This document shows positions 7,806 through 17,934 of a stretch of 64,000 bases of DNA, piece after piece; position 1 is the first letter of the stretch, and each line of letters begins with the position of its first letter. The stretch is from Anaeromyxobacter soli (lineage in GTDB: Bacteria > Myxococcota > Myxococcia > Myxococcales > Anaeromyxobacteraceae), in NCBI RefSeq assembly GCF_022808855.1, contig NZ_JAKZLF010000004.1, positions 62,001 to 126,000 on the forward strand, written 5' to 3'. A program made the position numbers and the translations under genes. The notes under the pieces are model-generated. The model saw only the letters and a list, made by a program, of their open reading frames with translations. It did no database searches and was not told the origin of the DNA.

Positions 7806-10800
7806 CTAGAGGAGCCCCGGCTTGCCCAGCTTCCAGCGCTCGAACTCGGTGGTGAGCAGGTCGACGTGCTCCCGCTCCTCCGCCGCGAGCTCCTTGTAGA
7901 GCTGGCGCTCCGCCGAGGCCGGCACGGTCTTCTCGGCGCGCTCGGTGAAGAACTTCACCGCGCGCTCCTCGAAGGCGATCGCGATCCGGAACAGGTTCGC
8001 CGGATCCTCCGGGCGGTTCGCGATGCCCGCGTAGATCGCGGCGCGCTCGACCTTGAAGTCGGCCGACGGCGCGGGCATGTCCGCGTGGTAGCGGCGCGAG
8101 AGCGTCGCCATGTGCTCCTGCTCCATGGCGGCGAACTTCCCGAACAGTGCCTTCAGCCCGGCGTCCGGCGTCTCCTTGGCAGCCCGGCTGTAGAACGCCA
8201 TGCCGCCGAGCTCGATCTCGAACGCGACGCGGATGGCGTCCTGGGCCGCGGCGTCCTCGACCTTGCCGCGCTCCAGGGCGGCGAGCTTGCCGCCGCACGC
8301 GGGGCACATGCCGTACGGGAAGGCGAAGCCCTCGCTCACCTTGCCGCAGTCGTCGCAGCGCCACTGCAGCGTCGAGCCGGCGCAGCAGACGTACGCCTCG
8401 TCGCCCTCGACCGGCCGGTGGCACTTCGGGCAGGTCGGACCGGGGGTCTCGAGCGCGCCCGCCGCGGCGGAGGCGCCGGCGAAGCGCGCGGTCTCCGGGA
8501 GCGGCGCCATCGGCTTGAACGCGGCGACGTCCTCCTTGGTGAGCGGCCACTTCTTGCCGCTGGAGAGGTACGTCGCGATGGACTTCGCGGCGCGGCGGCC
8601 GGCGCCCATGGCGAGGATCACCGTCGCGCCGCCGGTGACGATGTCACCGCCCGCGAACACGCCGGGGAGGTTCGTCGACTGCGTCGAGTCGAGCTGGCCG
8701 TCGTCCGCGGCGATGTTGCCCCACTTGTTGAGCGCGATGCCCGGGGTGGACTGCGTGACGATCGGGTTCGCCTTGGTCCCGAGGGCGACGATGACGGTGT
8801 CGCAGTCGAGGTCCTTGAACTTCCCGGTCGGCACCGGCTTGCGGCGCCCCTTCTCGTCCGGCTCGCCGAGGACCATCTCCTCGACCTTCATGCCCGTCAC
8901 GTTGCCGTCGGCGTCCGCGTAGATCTCGACCGGCGCGTGGAGGAAGAAGAACTCGATGCCCTCCTCCTTCGCGTGGCGGAGCTCCTCGATGCGGGCCGGC
9001 GCCTCCGCCTCGGTGCGGCGGTAGACGCAGCGGACGGTCGGCGCGCCGAGGCGCTTCGCGACGCGCAGGCAGTCCATGGCGGTGTTGCCGGCGCCGACCA
9101 CGGCGACGCTCTTGCCGAGCGTGACGGGCGTGTCCTTGAACGGGAAGACGTTGCCGCCCATCAGGTTCACGCGGGTGAGGAACTCGTTCGCCGAGTAGAC
9201 CTGGCTCGCCGACTCGCCGGGGATGTTCATGAACGCCGGCGCGCCCGCGCCGACGCCGAGGAACACCGCGTCGTAGCCCTTCTCGCTGATGAGCTGCGGG
9301 ACGGTGAAGGTCTTGCCGATGACCTTGTTGGTCTCGATCTTCACGCCCTGGTCGACGAGCTGCTTCACCTCGCGAGCGATGATGTCGCGCGGGAGGCGGA
9401 ACGGCGGGATGCCGTACTGCAGCACGCCGCCCACGACGTGCAGCGCCTCGTAGATGGTCACGTCCGCGCCGTACTTCACGAGGTCGGCGGCGGCGGAGAG
9501 GCCGGCGGGGCCGGAACCGCAGATGGCGACCTTGCCGAGCTTCTTCGCGAAGCGCGGGGGCGCGACGGGCTTCGGCGTCGCGTTGTCACCGACGAAGCGC
9601 TCGAGCCGGCCGATGCCGACCGACTCGACCTTCTTGCCGATCACGCACTGCGCCTCGCACTGCGACTCCTGCGGGCAGACGCGGCCGCAGACCGACGGGA
9701 AGGCGTTCGCCTGCTTGATGACCTCGAGCGCGCCGTCGAAGTCGCGGATCGCGACGTGCTTGATGAAGCCCGGGATGTCGATCTGGACGGGGCACCCCGA
9801 GACGCACGTCGGCTTCGCGCACTGGATGCAGCGCTCGGCCTCCTGGAGGGCGTCCTCGAGGCCGTAGCCGAGGTTCACCTCCTTGAAGTTGCGCGACCGG
9901 TCGAGCGCGTCGCGCTCGGGCATGTGCGTCTGCTTCGGGAGGAGGTCCTTGATCTTGCGGTAGTTCTTCTTGTTCTCCTCGAAGAGCTGCTTCTCGAGGT
10001 TGCAGACGTGCGCGTAGTCCTCGCTGGCGCGCTGCTCCTGGCTCTTGAACCGCTTCTGGCGGGAGAGGAGCTCCTTGAAGTCCACCTTGTGGCCGTCGAA
10101 GTCCGGCCCCTCGACGCAGGCGAAGGCGACCTTGCCGCCCACCGTCACGCGGCAGGAGCCGCACATGCCGGTGCCGTCCACCATGATGGCGTTCAGGGAC
10201 ACCATCGTCTTCACGCCGAACGGCCGCGTGGTCTCGACGCAGGCGTTCATCATCGGGAGCGGCCCGATGGCGACGACGAGGTCCGGCTTGTCCTTCTCGA
10301 GGATCTCCTTCAGCGCCGCGGTGACGAAGCCGGGCTTGCCGTAGGAGCCGTCGTCGGTGCAGACGACGAGGTCGTCGCAGTACTTCTTGAACTTGTCCTC
10401 CCAGAACACGAGGTCCTTGTTCCGGAAGCCGATGACGCCGGTGGTGCGGTTCCCCGCCTCCTTGAAGGAGCGGAGCTGCGGGTAGACCGGCGCGACACCG
10501 AGGCCGCCGCCGACGAGCACGACGTGCCCGTACTTCTGGATGTGCTGCGGCAGGCCGAGCGGGCCGACGAAGTCGACGAAGCTGTCGCCCTGCGCGAAGT
10601 CGGTCATCATCTCCCGGGTCGTCTTGCCGAGCGTCTGGACGACCATCGTGATGGTCCCCGCCTTGCGGTCGTAGTCGGCGACCGTGAGCGGGATGCGCTC
10701 GCCACCCTCGCGGAGGCGGAGCATGACGAAGTGGCCGGGCTGGGCGGAGGCGGCGACGTCGGGGGCCTCGACCTCCCAGAGGAAGGTCGTGTCGGAAAAC

Positions 10801-10826
10801 GCTTCGCGGCGAACGATCTTGTACAT
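7806..10826 (-). CDS. NfnA/SudB - NfnB/GltD-like - rubrerythrin triple fusion
   Basis: A 1006-residue protein. Residues 1-280 form a ferredoxin-NADP reductase/PyrK-like half with a flavin domain, a GGGLGVAPV nucleotide loop and a cysteine cluster (CGSC near 222, then a later Cys) for a 2Fe-2S centre. Residues 310-770 resemble the small subunit of glutamate synthase/NfnB: two cysteine clusters (CIQCAKPTCVSGCP and CGRVCPQESQC) for 4Fe-4S centres, then two FAD/NAD(P) dinucleotide folds (GSGPAGLSAA, GAGNTAMD). From about 795 there are CxxC zinc/rubredoxin-like motifs and a ferritin-like domain with ExxH pairs (MEQEHM, AAEEREH), as in rubrerythrin. NfnAB bifurcates electrons between NADH, NADPH and ferredoxin; the rubrerythrin tail suggests peroxide reduction. 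The ATG at 10826 has GGGAGG upstream. Confidence 0.88.
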   Translation of the reverse strand: MYKIVRREAFSDTTFLWEVEAPDVAASAQPGHFVMLRLREGGERIPLTVADYDRKAGTITMVVQTLGKTTREMMTDFAQGDSFVDFVGPLGLPQHIQKYGHVVLVGGGLGVAPVYPQLRSFKEAGNRTTGVIGFRNKDLVFWEDKFKKYCDDLVVCTDDGSYGKPGFVTAALKEILEKDKPDLVVAIGPLPMMNACVETTRPFGVKTMVSLNAIMVDGTGMCGSCRVTVGGKVAFACVEGPDFDGHKVDFKELLSRQKRFKSQEQRASEDYAHVCNLEKQLFEENKKNYRKIKDLLPKQTHMPERDALDRSRNFKEVNLGYGLEDALQEAERCIQCAKPTCVSGCPVQIDIPGFIKHVAIRDFDGALEVIKQANAFPSVCGRVCPQESQCEAQCVIGKKVESVGIGRLERFVGDNATPKPVAPPRFAKKLGKVAICGSGPAGLSAAADLVKYGADVTIYEALHVVGGVLQYGIPPFRLPRDIIAREVKQLVDQGVKIETNKVIGKTFTVPQLISEKGYDAVFLGVGAGAPAFMNIPGESASQVYSANEFLTRVNLMGGNVFPFKDTPVTLGKSVAVVGAGNTAMDCLRVAKRLGAPTVRCVYRRTEAEAPARIEELRHAKEEGIEFFFLHAPVEIYADADGNVTGMKVEEMVLGEPDEKGRRKPVPTGKFKDLDCDTVIVALGTKANPIVTQSTPGIALNKWGNIAADDGQLDSTQSTNLPGVFAGGDIVTGGATVILAMGAGRRAAKSIATYLSSGKKWPLTKEDVAAFKPMAPLPETARFAGASAAAGALETPGPTCPKCHRPVEGDEAYVCCAGSTLQWRCDDCGKVSEGFAFPYGMCPACGGKLAALERGKVEDAAAQDAIRVAFEIELGGMAFYSRAAKETPDAGLKALFGKFAAMEQEHMATLSRRYHADMPAPSADFKVERAAIYAGIANRPEDPANLFRIAIAFEERAVKFFTERAEKTVPASAERQLYKELAAEEREHVDLLTTEFERWKLGKPGLL

Positions 10827-10876
10827 CGGGATTTCGGTGCCTCCCTGGGGGTGACGAAAAGGCGCGCGGCAGCGCG

Positions 10877-10906
10877 GTCGTAGCAGCGACCGGCTCGGGG
10901 CGTCAA
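10877..10906 (-). promoter_or_regulatory. Sigma70-type promoter of the NfnAB-rubrerythrin gene
   Basis: On the minus strand, -35 TTGACG (10906-10901) and -10 TACGAC (10882-10877) are 18 bp apart. This leaves a leader of about 45 nt before the ATG at 10826. Confidence 0.65.
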
Positions 10907-10961
10907 GGGGAGGTCCGCGAATTTCCTTGGATATTTCCTGACGGAACGGGTCCACATTTGA

Positions 10962-10990
10962 CCGCCCGCGCCGCGCCGGCGCGCGGGCGG
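10962..10990 (-). terminator. Hairpin after the first giant subtilase
   Basis: A perfect 10-bp GC stem pairs 10962-10971 with 10981-10990, 11 nt past the stop codon of the subtilase gene at 11001. No T tract follows. It insulates the promoter at 10877-10906. Confidence 0.55.
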
Positions 10991-11000
10991 CCCGCGGTCG

Positions 11001-14000
11001 TCAGGGGGCGAGCTCGAAGGCGAGGTCGTCGTGGTCCACGAAGGGCCCGACCGAGCAGACCTCCTGCGGCGCCGAGGCGTCGCGGTAGATGGCGCGCACC
11101 GCCTGGACGGTGCCCGGCTCGAGCACGAAGGTCGCCCCGAGCGACTGCGGCCCTGCGCTCGCCGGCACGAGGGCCGCCACGCGCGTCCAGGCCGGCCGCA
11201 GCGCGAGCGCGTCGGCGGTGTACCAGAGATCCACCGCGTCGGACGCCCAGGTGTCGGCGCCGAACACGTCCACCTCGACCTGGACCTCCTTCCCTGCGGC
11301 GAGCGGCGTCGCGTCGGGGACCCACAGGCGGATGGCGTCGACGGAGGGGTCCTGGTGGTACGCGCCGGCCGCGCCGTCGTCGCAGCTCCGGGCGAGCGTG
11401 CTCGGAGGATCGTCCTCCGGGCCGAGCCTCCCCCGACCGTCGAGGAGCGCCCCGCTGTCGCAGTAGAACCGCCGGTCGGCGCAGCGCGGCGCGCCGAGGG
11501 CCCGGTCGCGGGCGGCGTTGGGCGAGAACGGCACGGCGAAGACCACGTCGTCGTGATCGTCGTACAGGCCGGAGACGACGCGGCGCGTCCGCACGCCCCC
11601 CACCTCCGTCCACACCACCGTCGTTCCGCAGGCGCCGGGCTCGCCGCCGTAGCGGAAGCGCGCGCGGAGCGCCTGCAGGCCGGCGGGGGGCACGACGAGC
11701 GTCGTCGAGAGCACCTGCTCGCCGGCGCGCGCCGGCAGGAGCGTCGCGAGGAGCCGCCAGGCGGGCGCGCCGGCGCGAGTCGCGTGGTAGAGCTCGAGCG
11801 CGTCGCCGTCGAACGGGTGCGCGGCGAACACCGTCACGTCCACGCGCGCCCGGACCCCCGGCGCGAGCGCGCGCCCGTCCTCGGTCCGGAGCTCGATCCG
11901 CTCGATGGACTCGTCCACCCGGTAGGCGCCCGCGTCGCCGTCGGGGCAGGACGAGGCGATGGTGCTCGGCGCGTAGGGCTCGGGGCCGAGCGTGTCCCGC
12001 CCCGCGACGAGCGCGCCCGTGTCGCAGAAGCTCGTGGGCACGAGGCAGGCGGGGGCGGAGCGCGCCGGATCGAGCGCCGCGTTGGGCGCGCTGCTCACCG
12101 TCACGAAGACCGGGTTGCTCGTCGAGACGTTGCCGGAGGTGTCGTGGGCGACGGCGGTGAGCGCGTGGAGCCCGTCCGCGTGCAGGCTCGAGTCCCAGGC
12201 GAGCTCGTACGGCGCCAATGTGTCGCTCGCCACGACGGCGCCGTCCACCGCGAGCTCCACGTAGGCGACGCCGCGGTCGTCCGAGGCGGCGACGCGGACC
12301 GGCAGCTCGCCGTGCGCGACGGCGCCCGCGGGCGGCGTCGCGATGGAGGCGAGCGGCGGCGTCGCGTCCACCCCGGGCTCCGAGACCGCGAAGACGAGGT
12401 CGTCGCGGTCGTCGTAGACCGCGACCGTGGCGTCCGAGCAAGCGCTCGCGGACGACTGGGCGTAGCGAAGGACGGCGCGGACCGCCTGGAGCGGGCCGGT
12501 CGGCAGCGTGTAGGTCGCGGAGAGCGTCTGCAGCCCCGCCGCGGGCGGCGCGAGCGTGGCGATGGGCGTCCAGGCGGGATCGTTCACGTTCGCGGCGTAA
12601 TAGAGGTCCACCCGGTCGAGCTCCGGCGAGACCACGAAGGCGCGCACGTCCACCTGCACCGGCTTGCCCGGCGCGAGGACGGCGCCGTCGAGCGTACGGA
12701 CCGTGATTGCGTCCACCGACTCGTCCACGTGGTACTTCCCGGCGGCGCCGTCCGGGCAGCCGTCGAGGGTGTTCGGCGCGCCGCGCTCCGGCCGACCCTC
12801 GATCGTGGCGCGGCTCTCGACGAGCGTGCCCGAGAAGCAGGAGGAGGCCGGGAGCGCGCAGGCCGGCGCGCCGCGCGTGGCGTCGGGGTCCGCCGTGGTG
12901 CGGTTCCGGACCGTGACGCGCACCGTGCCGGTGACTGCCTCGTTGCCGGCCGCGTCGTAGGCGATGGCCGTGACGTCGAGGTCGGCGTTGTCGAACGCAG
13001 CGGTGTCCCACGAGAGCTGGTACGGCGCCTCGGCGACGCTCCCGAGCACCGCCGCGCCGAGGTAGAAGTCCACGCGCGCGACCCGCTGCGCGTCCGCCGC
13101 GCGCACCTCGAGCACGTACGTGCCGCTCACCGTGGCGGGCGCCGCGGGGGCGACGAGCTCCGCCGTCGGGGGCGTGCGGTCCACCCAGAAAGCGATCTCC
13201 CTGGACGCCGTGTTGCCGGCGCCGTCGAGCGCCGTCACGGAGAGCTTGTGCTCCCTCTCCTCGAGCGACGCGGTGTCGACGGTCGTGACGTAGGGGGGCG
13301 TCGCGTCGGTCGCGACGAGGGCGCCGTCCACGGACACCTCGGTGCGGGCGACGATCCCGTCGTCCGTCACCGTCGCGACGAGGTCGAACGGCGCGCGGAA
13401 GCTCGCGCCGTCCGCGGGCGCGGAGATCGCCACCGACGGCGCGGTCGCGTCGTTCACCTCCACCGAGACGGGCGCGCTCCGCGTCACGTTCCCCGCCGCG
13501 TCCTCGGCGACCACGACGAGCGCGTGCACTCCGTTCGCGAAGGTGCCGCTGTTCCAGACGAGCCTCATCGTCGAGGTGGGGTAGCTCTGGCCGTCCTCGG
13601 CCACCTTCACGCCGTCCACCTGGAGCTCGACCCGGCGGACGCGCCGATCGTCCGAGACGCTCGCCACGACCTCGAGCTGGCCGCTCACGACGACGCCGTC
13701 CTGCGGGGAAGTCACCGCGACCGAGGGCGGCTGGCGGTCCACGTACACCGGCACCGGCGCGCTCTCCGTCACGTGGCCGGCCGCGTCCCGCGCTCGCGCG
13801 ACGAGCACCACGTCGCGCGAGAACGCGGCGGTGCTCCAGGTGGCGCGCCACGGCGCCGCGGTCGCGGAGCCGACGGCCGCCCCGTTCGCGAGGAAGGCGA
13901 CCTCGGCGACGCCGCGGTCGTCGGTCGCGGCGGCCTCGAGCGTCACGACATCGCGCACCGACGCGTCCGCGGCCGGCGCGACGAGCTCGACCTGCGGCGG

Positions 14001-16286
14001 CTCTACGTCGCCGACCCGGAACGAGAGCGGCGCGCTGTCCTGCACGTTCCCGGCGCCGTCCACTGCGCGGGCGACGAGGGAGTGGACGCCGTCCGCCGCC
14101 CCGGACGCATCCCACGCGACCTCGTAGCGCGTCGTGCTGGAGAGCGGCGCGTCCGCGGAGCCCACGCGGGCTCCGTCCACCAGGAACTCGACGCTACCGA
14201 CGACGCCGCGGTCGTCGGTGGCGGTCGCCGCGAGCGTCACGCGACCCCCCACGGTCGTGCCCGTGGTCGGCTCGACCACGGCCACCTCGGGCGGCGTGCG
14301 GTCCGCCTCGCCGTCGGCTACCTCGAACGCGAGGTCGTCGCGGTCGTCGTAGAGGCCGTCCGTGCAGGGCTGGGCCTCGTGCCCGCCGAAGCGCAGCGCG
14401 GCGCGGATGGCCTGGTGCGCGCCCGGCTCGAGCGTCGTGACGTACACGAGCTCCTGTGCGCCCGCCTTCGCGAGCGGGAGCGTCGCCAGGTGACGCCATG
14501 TCGGAGCGGCGGCGTCCGGCGCCGCGAACAGGTCGAGCGCATCCGCCGCGAAGTCCGCGTACGCGAAGACGCCGACGTGGATCTCCGCCGCCTTCCCCAC
14601 CGCGAGCGCGCCGCCGTCCGGGGTGGAGATGCGGATCGCGTCGATGGACTCGTCGAGGTGGAAGGCGCCGCCCGCGCCGTCCACGCACATAGAGTGAATG
14701 GTGTTGGGCGCGTTCCGCTCCGGGCCGACCTGGCCGCGGCCGAGCACGACGGGCCCCGTGTCGCAGACCGGGCCCGGCGCGGCGCAGCGGGGCGCGCCGA
14801 GGGTCGCGTCGAAGATGGCGAAGCCGGGGTTCTCGACCACGACCTCCACCGGCGCGCTCGCCGCCACGTTTCCGGCCGCGTCGTAGGCGACGCTCGAGAC
14901 GGTGTGCGGACCGTTCGCGACGCGGGCCGTGTCCCAGGGCGCCGTGTAGGGCGCCGCGTCCGCCGCCCCGACCCAGGCGCCGTCCACGAGGAGCTCCACC
15001 TTCGTCACTGCGACGTCGTCCGACGCGGTCGCCTCGAGCCTCACCATCCCGCCGAGCGTCGCGCCGGGAGCCGGGACGACGATGGCGGTGGTGGGGGCGG
15101 TCCGATCCGGCGGTCCCGGCGTCCGCACGCGCTCGGCGTCCAGCACGCGGTCGGGGGTCCCGGCGGCGAGATCTTCCACCCCGCCACTGCGCGAGGTGCC
15201 CACGAGCGCCGCGGCCACCTGGGCCGGGGTCGCGTCGGGACGGCGCTCGAGGATCAGCGCCGCGGCTCCCGCCACCCGCGCCGCGGCGCCCGAGGTGCCG
15301 CTCATCGCGTACGTCGACGCGGCGTCCAGGTTCCACGCCGAGGAGAGCTGCTCGCCCTCGGCGAGCAGGTCCACGCAAGGGCCGCCGTTCGAGAGCGCGA
15401 GCGAGGTCCAGGGCGTCGCCGCCCCGCCCGGCGCCGCGCCGACCGCGCCCACAGTGATCGCTCCACCGGCGCGCGCCGGGGATTCCTCGCACGCGTCGGC
15501 CCCCGCGTTGCCGGCGGCGGCGACGACGGGCAGGCCGACCTCGACGAGCCGGGCGACGGCGGCGTCGAGCGCGGGCGACGGCCCCGTGGCCGAAGCGACG
15601 AGCGCCACGGCGGGGCCGGCGCGGTTCCTCGCGACGAAGTCGAGGCCGGCGACGAGGGTCGAGACCTCGCCCGCCCCGTCGCACCCGAGGATCCTCACCG
15701 AACGAACGCGCGCCCCCGGCGCGACGCCGTACGGCGTCCCCGCGGCGAGGCCTGCCACCCAGGTGCCGTGTCCGCTGCAGTCCGCGCCGTCGCTGCCGGC
15801 TGGCCATTCGGCCGTCGCGCGACCGCCGAAGGCCACATGGTCGAGGCGCACGCCGGTGTCGAGGACGAACAGGTCCACGCCGGCGCCGGTCACGGGCGGC
15901 GTGGCCGTCGTGGCCAGCACGCTCGGCACCGGCCCGGGCGTCGCGACCGCGGCGGCCCGCACGCGGCCGTCCTCCTCGACGAAGCGCACCCGGGTCTCCA
16001 AAGCGAGGGCCTGCGCGTCGGAGGCGGACGCGCGGATGGCGAAGCCGTGGAGCGCCGCGCCGTAGACGTGGAGGACGCTCGCGTGATGCCGGCGCGCGAG
16101 GTCCGCGGCCGCGGCGGCGAGGTCCGCGGGGGCGACCGCGTCGTCGAGCACCACGAGGTACTGGCCGGAGACCGCGCTGCGCGCGCGGACGAGCTTGTCG
16201 GTGCGCCCGGCGGGCGCGTCCTGCCTCGCGCCGCGGCTGCACGCGGCCGCGAGGAGGACGAGGGCCAGGGTGATGGCGCGTCGCAT
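11001..16286 (-). CDS. Giant S8 subtilase lipoprotein with Ig-like and repeated C-terminal modules
   Basis: A 1761-residue protein. A lipoprotein signal ends at LAAAC (Cys16). Residues 38-112 form an I9-type inhibitor propeptide. The S8 domain follows with Asp143 (VLDTGV), His173 (SGHGT), oxyanion-hole Asn260 (AAAGN) and Ser332 (SGTSGAA); the usual GTSMAAPHV is altered to GTSGAAARV. About ten bacterial Ig-like domains of the 'ATDDRGV..VEFLVDG' type follow, interrupted by four copies of a module of about 160 residues ending in Y-DDRDD-L-F (encoded near 14310-14830, 12385-12900, 11530-12090 and 11004-11525). The ATG at 16286 has GGAGAAG upstream; a GTG at 16307 overlaps the preceding stop and would add 7 residues. 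It is probably an outer-surface protease or adhesin, paired with the foldase just upstream. Confidence 0.85.
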   Translation of the reverse strand: MRRAITLALVLLAAACSRGARQDAPAGRTDKLVRARSAVSGQYLVVLDDAVAPADLAAAAADLARRHHASVLHVYGAALHGFAIRASASDAQALALETRVRFVEEDGRVRAAAVATPGPVPSVLATTATPPVTGAGVDLFVLDTGVRLDHVAFGGRATAEWPAGSDGADCSGHGTWVAGLAAGTPYGVAPGARVRSVRILGCDGAGEVSTLVAGLDFVARNRAGPAVALVASATGPSPALDAAVARLVEVGLPVVAAAGNAGADACEESPARAGGAITVGAVGAAPGGAATPWTSLALSNGGPCVDLLAEGEQLSSAWNLDAASTYAMSGTSGAAARVAGAAALILERRPDATPAQVAAALVGTSRSGGVEDLAAGTPDRVLDAERVRTPGPPDRTAPTTAIVVPAPGATLGGMVRLEATASDDVAVTKVELLVDGAWVGAADAAPYTAPWDTARVANGPHTVSSVAYDAAGNVAASAPVEVVVENPGFAIFDATLGAPRCAAPGPVCDTGPVVLGRGQVGPERNAPNTIHSMCVDGAGGAFHLDESIDAIRISTPDGGALAVGKAAEIHVGVFAYADFAADALDLFAAPDAAAPTWRHLATLPLAKAGAQELVYVTTLEPGAHQAIRAALRFGGHEAQPCTDGLYDDRDDLAFEVADGEADRTPPEVAVVEPTTGTTVGGRVTLAATATDDRGVVGSVEFLVDGARVGSADAPLSSTTRYEVAWDASGAADGVHSLVARAVDGAGNVQDSAPLSFRVGDVEPPQVELVAPAADASVRDVVTLEAAATDDRGVAEVAFLANGAAVGSATAAPWRATWSTAAFSRDVVLVARARDAAGHVTESAPVPVYVDRQPPSVAVTSPQDGVVVSGQLEVVASVSDDRRVRRVELQVDGVKVAEDGQSYPTSTMRLVWNSGTFANGVHALVVVAEDAAGNVTRSAPVSVEVNDATAPSVAISAPADGASFRAPFDLVATVTDDGIVARTEVSVDGALVATDATPPYVTTVDTASLEEREHKLSVTALDGAGNTASREIAFWVDRTPPTAELVAPAAPATVSGTYVLEVRAADAQRVARVDFYLGAAVLGSVAEAPYQLSWDTAAFDNADLDVTAIAYDAAGNEAVTGTVRVTVRNRTTADPDATRGAPACALPASSCFSGTLVESRATIEGRPERGAPNTLDGCPDGAAGKYHVDESVDAITVRTLDGAVLAPGKPVQVDVRAFVVSPELDRVDLYYAANVNDPAWTPIATLAPPAAGLQTLSATYTLPTGPLQAVRAVLRYAQSSASACSDATVAVYDDRDDLVFAVSEPGVDATPPLASIATPPAGAVAHGELPVRVAASDDRGVAYVELAVDGAVVASDTLAPYELAWDSSLHADGLHALTAVAHDTSGNVSTSNPVFVTVSSAPNAALDPARSAPACLVPTSFCDTGALVAGRDTLGPEPYAPSTIASSCPDGDAGAYRVDESIERIELRTEDGRALAPGVRARVDVTVFAAHPFDGDALELYHATRAGAPAWRLLATLLPARAGEQVLSTTLVVPPAGLQALRARFRYGGEPGACGTTVVWTEVGGVRTRRVVSGLYDDHDDVVFAVPFSPNAARDRALGAPRCADRRFYCDSGALLDGRGRLGPEDDPPSTLARSCDDGAAGAYHQDPSVDAIRLWVPDATPLAAGKEVQVEVDVFGADTWASDAVDLWYTADALALRPAWTRVAALVPASAGPQSLGATFVLEPGTVQAVRAIYRDASAPQEVCSVGPFVDHDDLAFELAP

Positions 16287-16303
16287 GTTCTTCTCCGGGA
16301 GCT

Positions 16304-17248
16304 TCACGGAACCGAGAGCCGCTCGATGGCCTGGGTGTCGAGCGAGACGGCGGCGTCCTTCCAGATCCGCTCGAGGAACGCCGCGCGCGCGGCGGCGCGG
16401 CGCTCCGAGACGAGGCGGGCGCGGATCGCGTCGCGCACCTCCTCGAGCGCCGGGGCGTACCCGGCCTCGCGCCCGAGCAGCTTCACGACGTGGACCCCGC
16501 CCGCGGTCTCGACGACCCGCGGCAGGACCCCGGTGGGCGCCTCGTCGCCGAACGCGGCGGTCGCGACCTCGGCGCCGAGCCGCTGCGCGAGCTCCTCGCG
16601 CGTGAGGGGCGGCAGCTCCCCCGCAGTCCGCCTCGCTTCGGCGTCCTCGGACTCGGTCCGCACGAGGTCGCCGAAGAGGAACGGATCCTTGGAGCCCCGG
16701 AGGCGCCCGAGCGCGGCGTCCGCGCGGGCACGCTTCTCGCGGCGCCGGGCGGCGTCGCCGGCGGGCGCGAGCCAGGAGACGGCCGCGAGGCGCACGCGTT
16801 CGGGCCGGGCGAGCGACGCGCGGTGCTCGTCGTAGAACGCCCGCAGCTCGGCGTCGGTCGGCTCGGCGTCGCGCTGGGGCGCGTCGACCTCCTTCTCCAG
16901 GAGCGCGCGCGCGAGCTCCTCCTCGTAGCGGCGCAGGAACTCGGGATCGCGCTGCAGCCCGCGGCGCTCCGCCTCGCGCGCGAGGAGCTCGCGCCGGACG
17001 AGATCCTGGACGAGCGCCTTGCGCGCCTCCGGGGAGCGGAGCTGGGCGCGGAACGCCTCGGGGTGGCGCGCGAGGAGCGCCTCGACGTCGGCGCGCCCCA
17101 CGGCGCCGCCGCGAAACGTGGCGACGGAGGGGCCCGCCGGCCGGGCCGCGTCGAGCAGCCCGGGGACGACGGAGCGGCGCCCGGCGACGTGACCGGCGGC
17201 GAACGCGGCGAGCGCGAGCGGGAGGGACAGGAGAAGAGCCTTCTTCAC
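16304..17248 (-). CDS. Membrane-anchored parvulin-type peptidyl-prolyl isomerase
   Basis: A 314-residue protein with an N-terminal hydrophobic anchor (residues 4-22), a SurA/PrsA-like helical region and a C-terminal PpiC-like rotamase domain ending in the pattern LPRVVETAGGVHVVKLL. The GTG start at 17248 is favoured by GGAG 10 nt upstream and by the position of the signal anchor; longer extensions are low-complexity. It is followed within 17 nt by the giant subtilase gene, so it is probably a dedicated folding factor for that exported protein. A paralogue at 40881-41849 precedes the second giant subtilase in the same order. Confidence 0.82.
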   Translation of the reverse strand: MKKALLLSLPLALAAFAAGHVAGRRSVVPGLLDAARPAGPSVATFRGGAVGRADVEALLARHPEAFRAQLRSPEARKALVQDLVRRELLAREAERRGLQRDPEFLRRYEEELARALLEKEVDAPQRDAEPTDAELRAFYDEHRASLARPERVRLAAVSWLAPAGDAARRREKRARADAALGRLRGSKDPFLFGDLVRTESEDAEARRTAGELPPLTREELAQRLGAEVATAAFGDEAPTGVLPRVVETAGGVHVVKLLGREAGYAPALEEVRDAIRARLVSERRAAARAAFLERIWKDAAVSLDTQAIERLSVP

Positions 17249-17934
17249 GAGAGCGCTCCGGGAGGCGGACGGCGGCGGTCGGGGCGGCGCGCCCGCGCGC
17301 GTAGCGCGGTCGTCACCGAGGGTGAGCGCACTGTAACGGAACGGATGCGTGAACGGTGAGTGCGCCTTCCCACCCGGCGTGACATGAGGTGAGCGGGTGG
17401 ACGCGAGCTGCGCACACGCCCCGGCGCCGCCTCGACCCGGGTCCACTGCGAGTCCGGGTAGACGACCCGGACGGTTCGGCGGCGCGCGGCCTCGCGCCAT
17501 GGGCTCGCGCGCCGCTGGCGAGCTCGACGACCACCGGCGGCTCGTCCATGAGCGTCGGCTCGGGTGGGGCACGCTCCCGGCGAGTTTCGCGATGAGTTCC
17601 TTTGTCCACAAATGATCCACAACGCCGCCGTACTGCGTAGCGCCGTGAAAATGCTGTGCGAGAGGTCCCGGGGGCACACGTGACCCGGGGGCGGGTCGAC
17701 AATCCACGCGTCCGCAGGTCCGGCCGAACCCTTGTGCGTCACCTGCCGTCGAGGTGGGAGTATCGAGTCCGAGGTGTGTCGACGCCAGACCCTGGGCTGC
17801 GTCGCAGCCCGACCGAGCGAACGGCACCGCCGCCGCCCAGCGGACCACCCGCGCCCAGGATCTTCGGCCTGGAGCTGCCCGTCAACGGGCCTCCTGCAGG
17901 ACCGAGTCACCGACGCGCGTCGCGCTGAGACCCG
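17249..17934. other. Intergenic region with two near-DnaA-box 9-mers
   Basis: No convincing gene is seen in these 686 bp; open frames are short or low-complexity. A less GC-rich pocket at 17600-17622 holds TTGTCCACA (17602-17610) and TGATCCACA (17613-17621), each one base from the DnaA-box consensus TTATCCACA. A 7-bp inverted repeat (17326-17332 with 17359-17365) lies before the isomerase gene and may be part of its control region. Confidence 0.4.
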
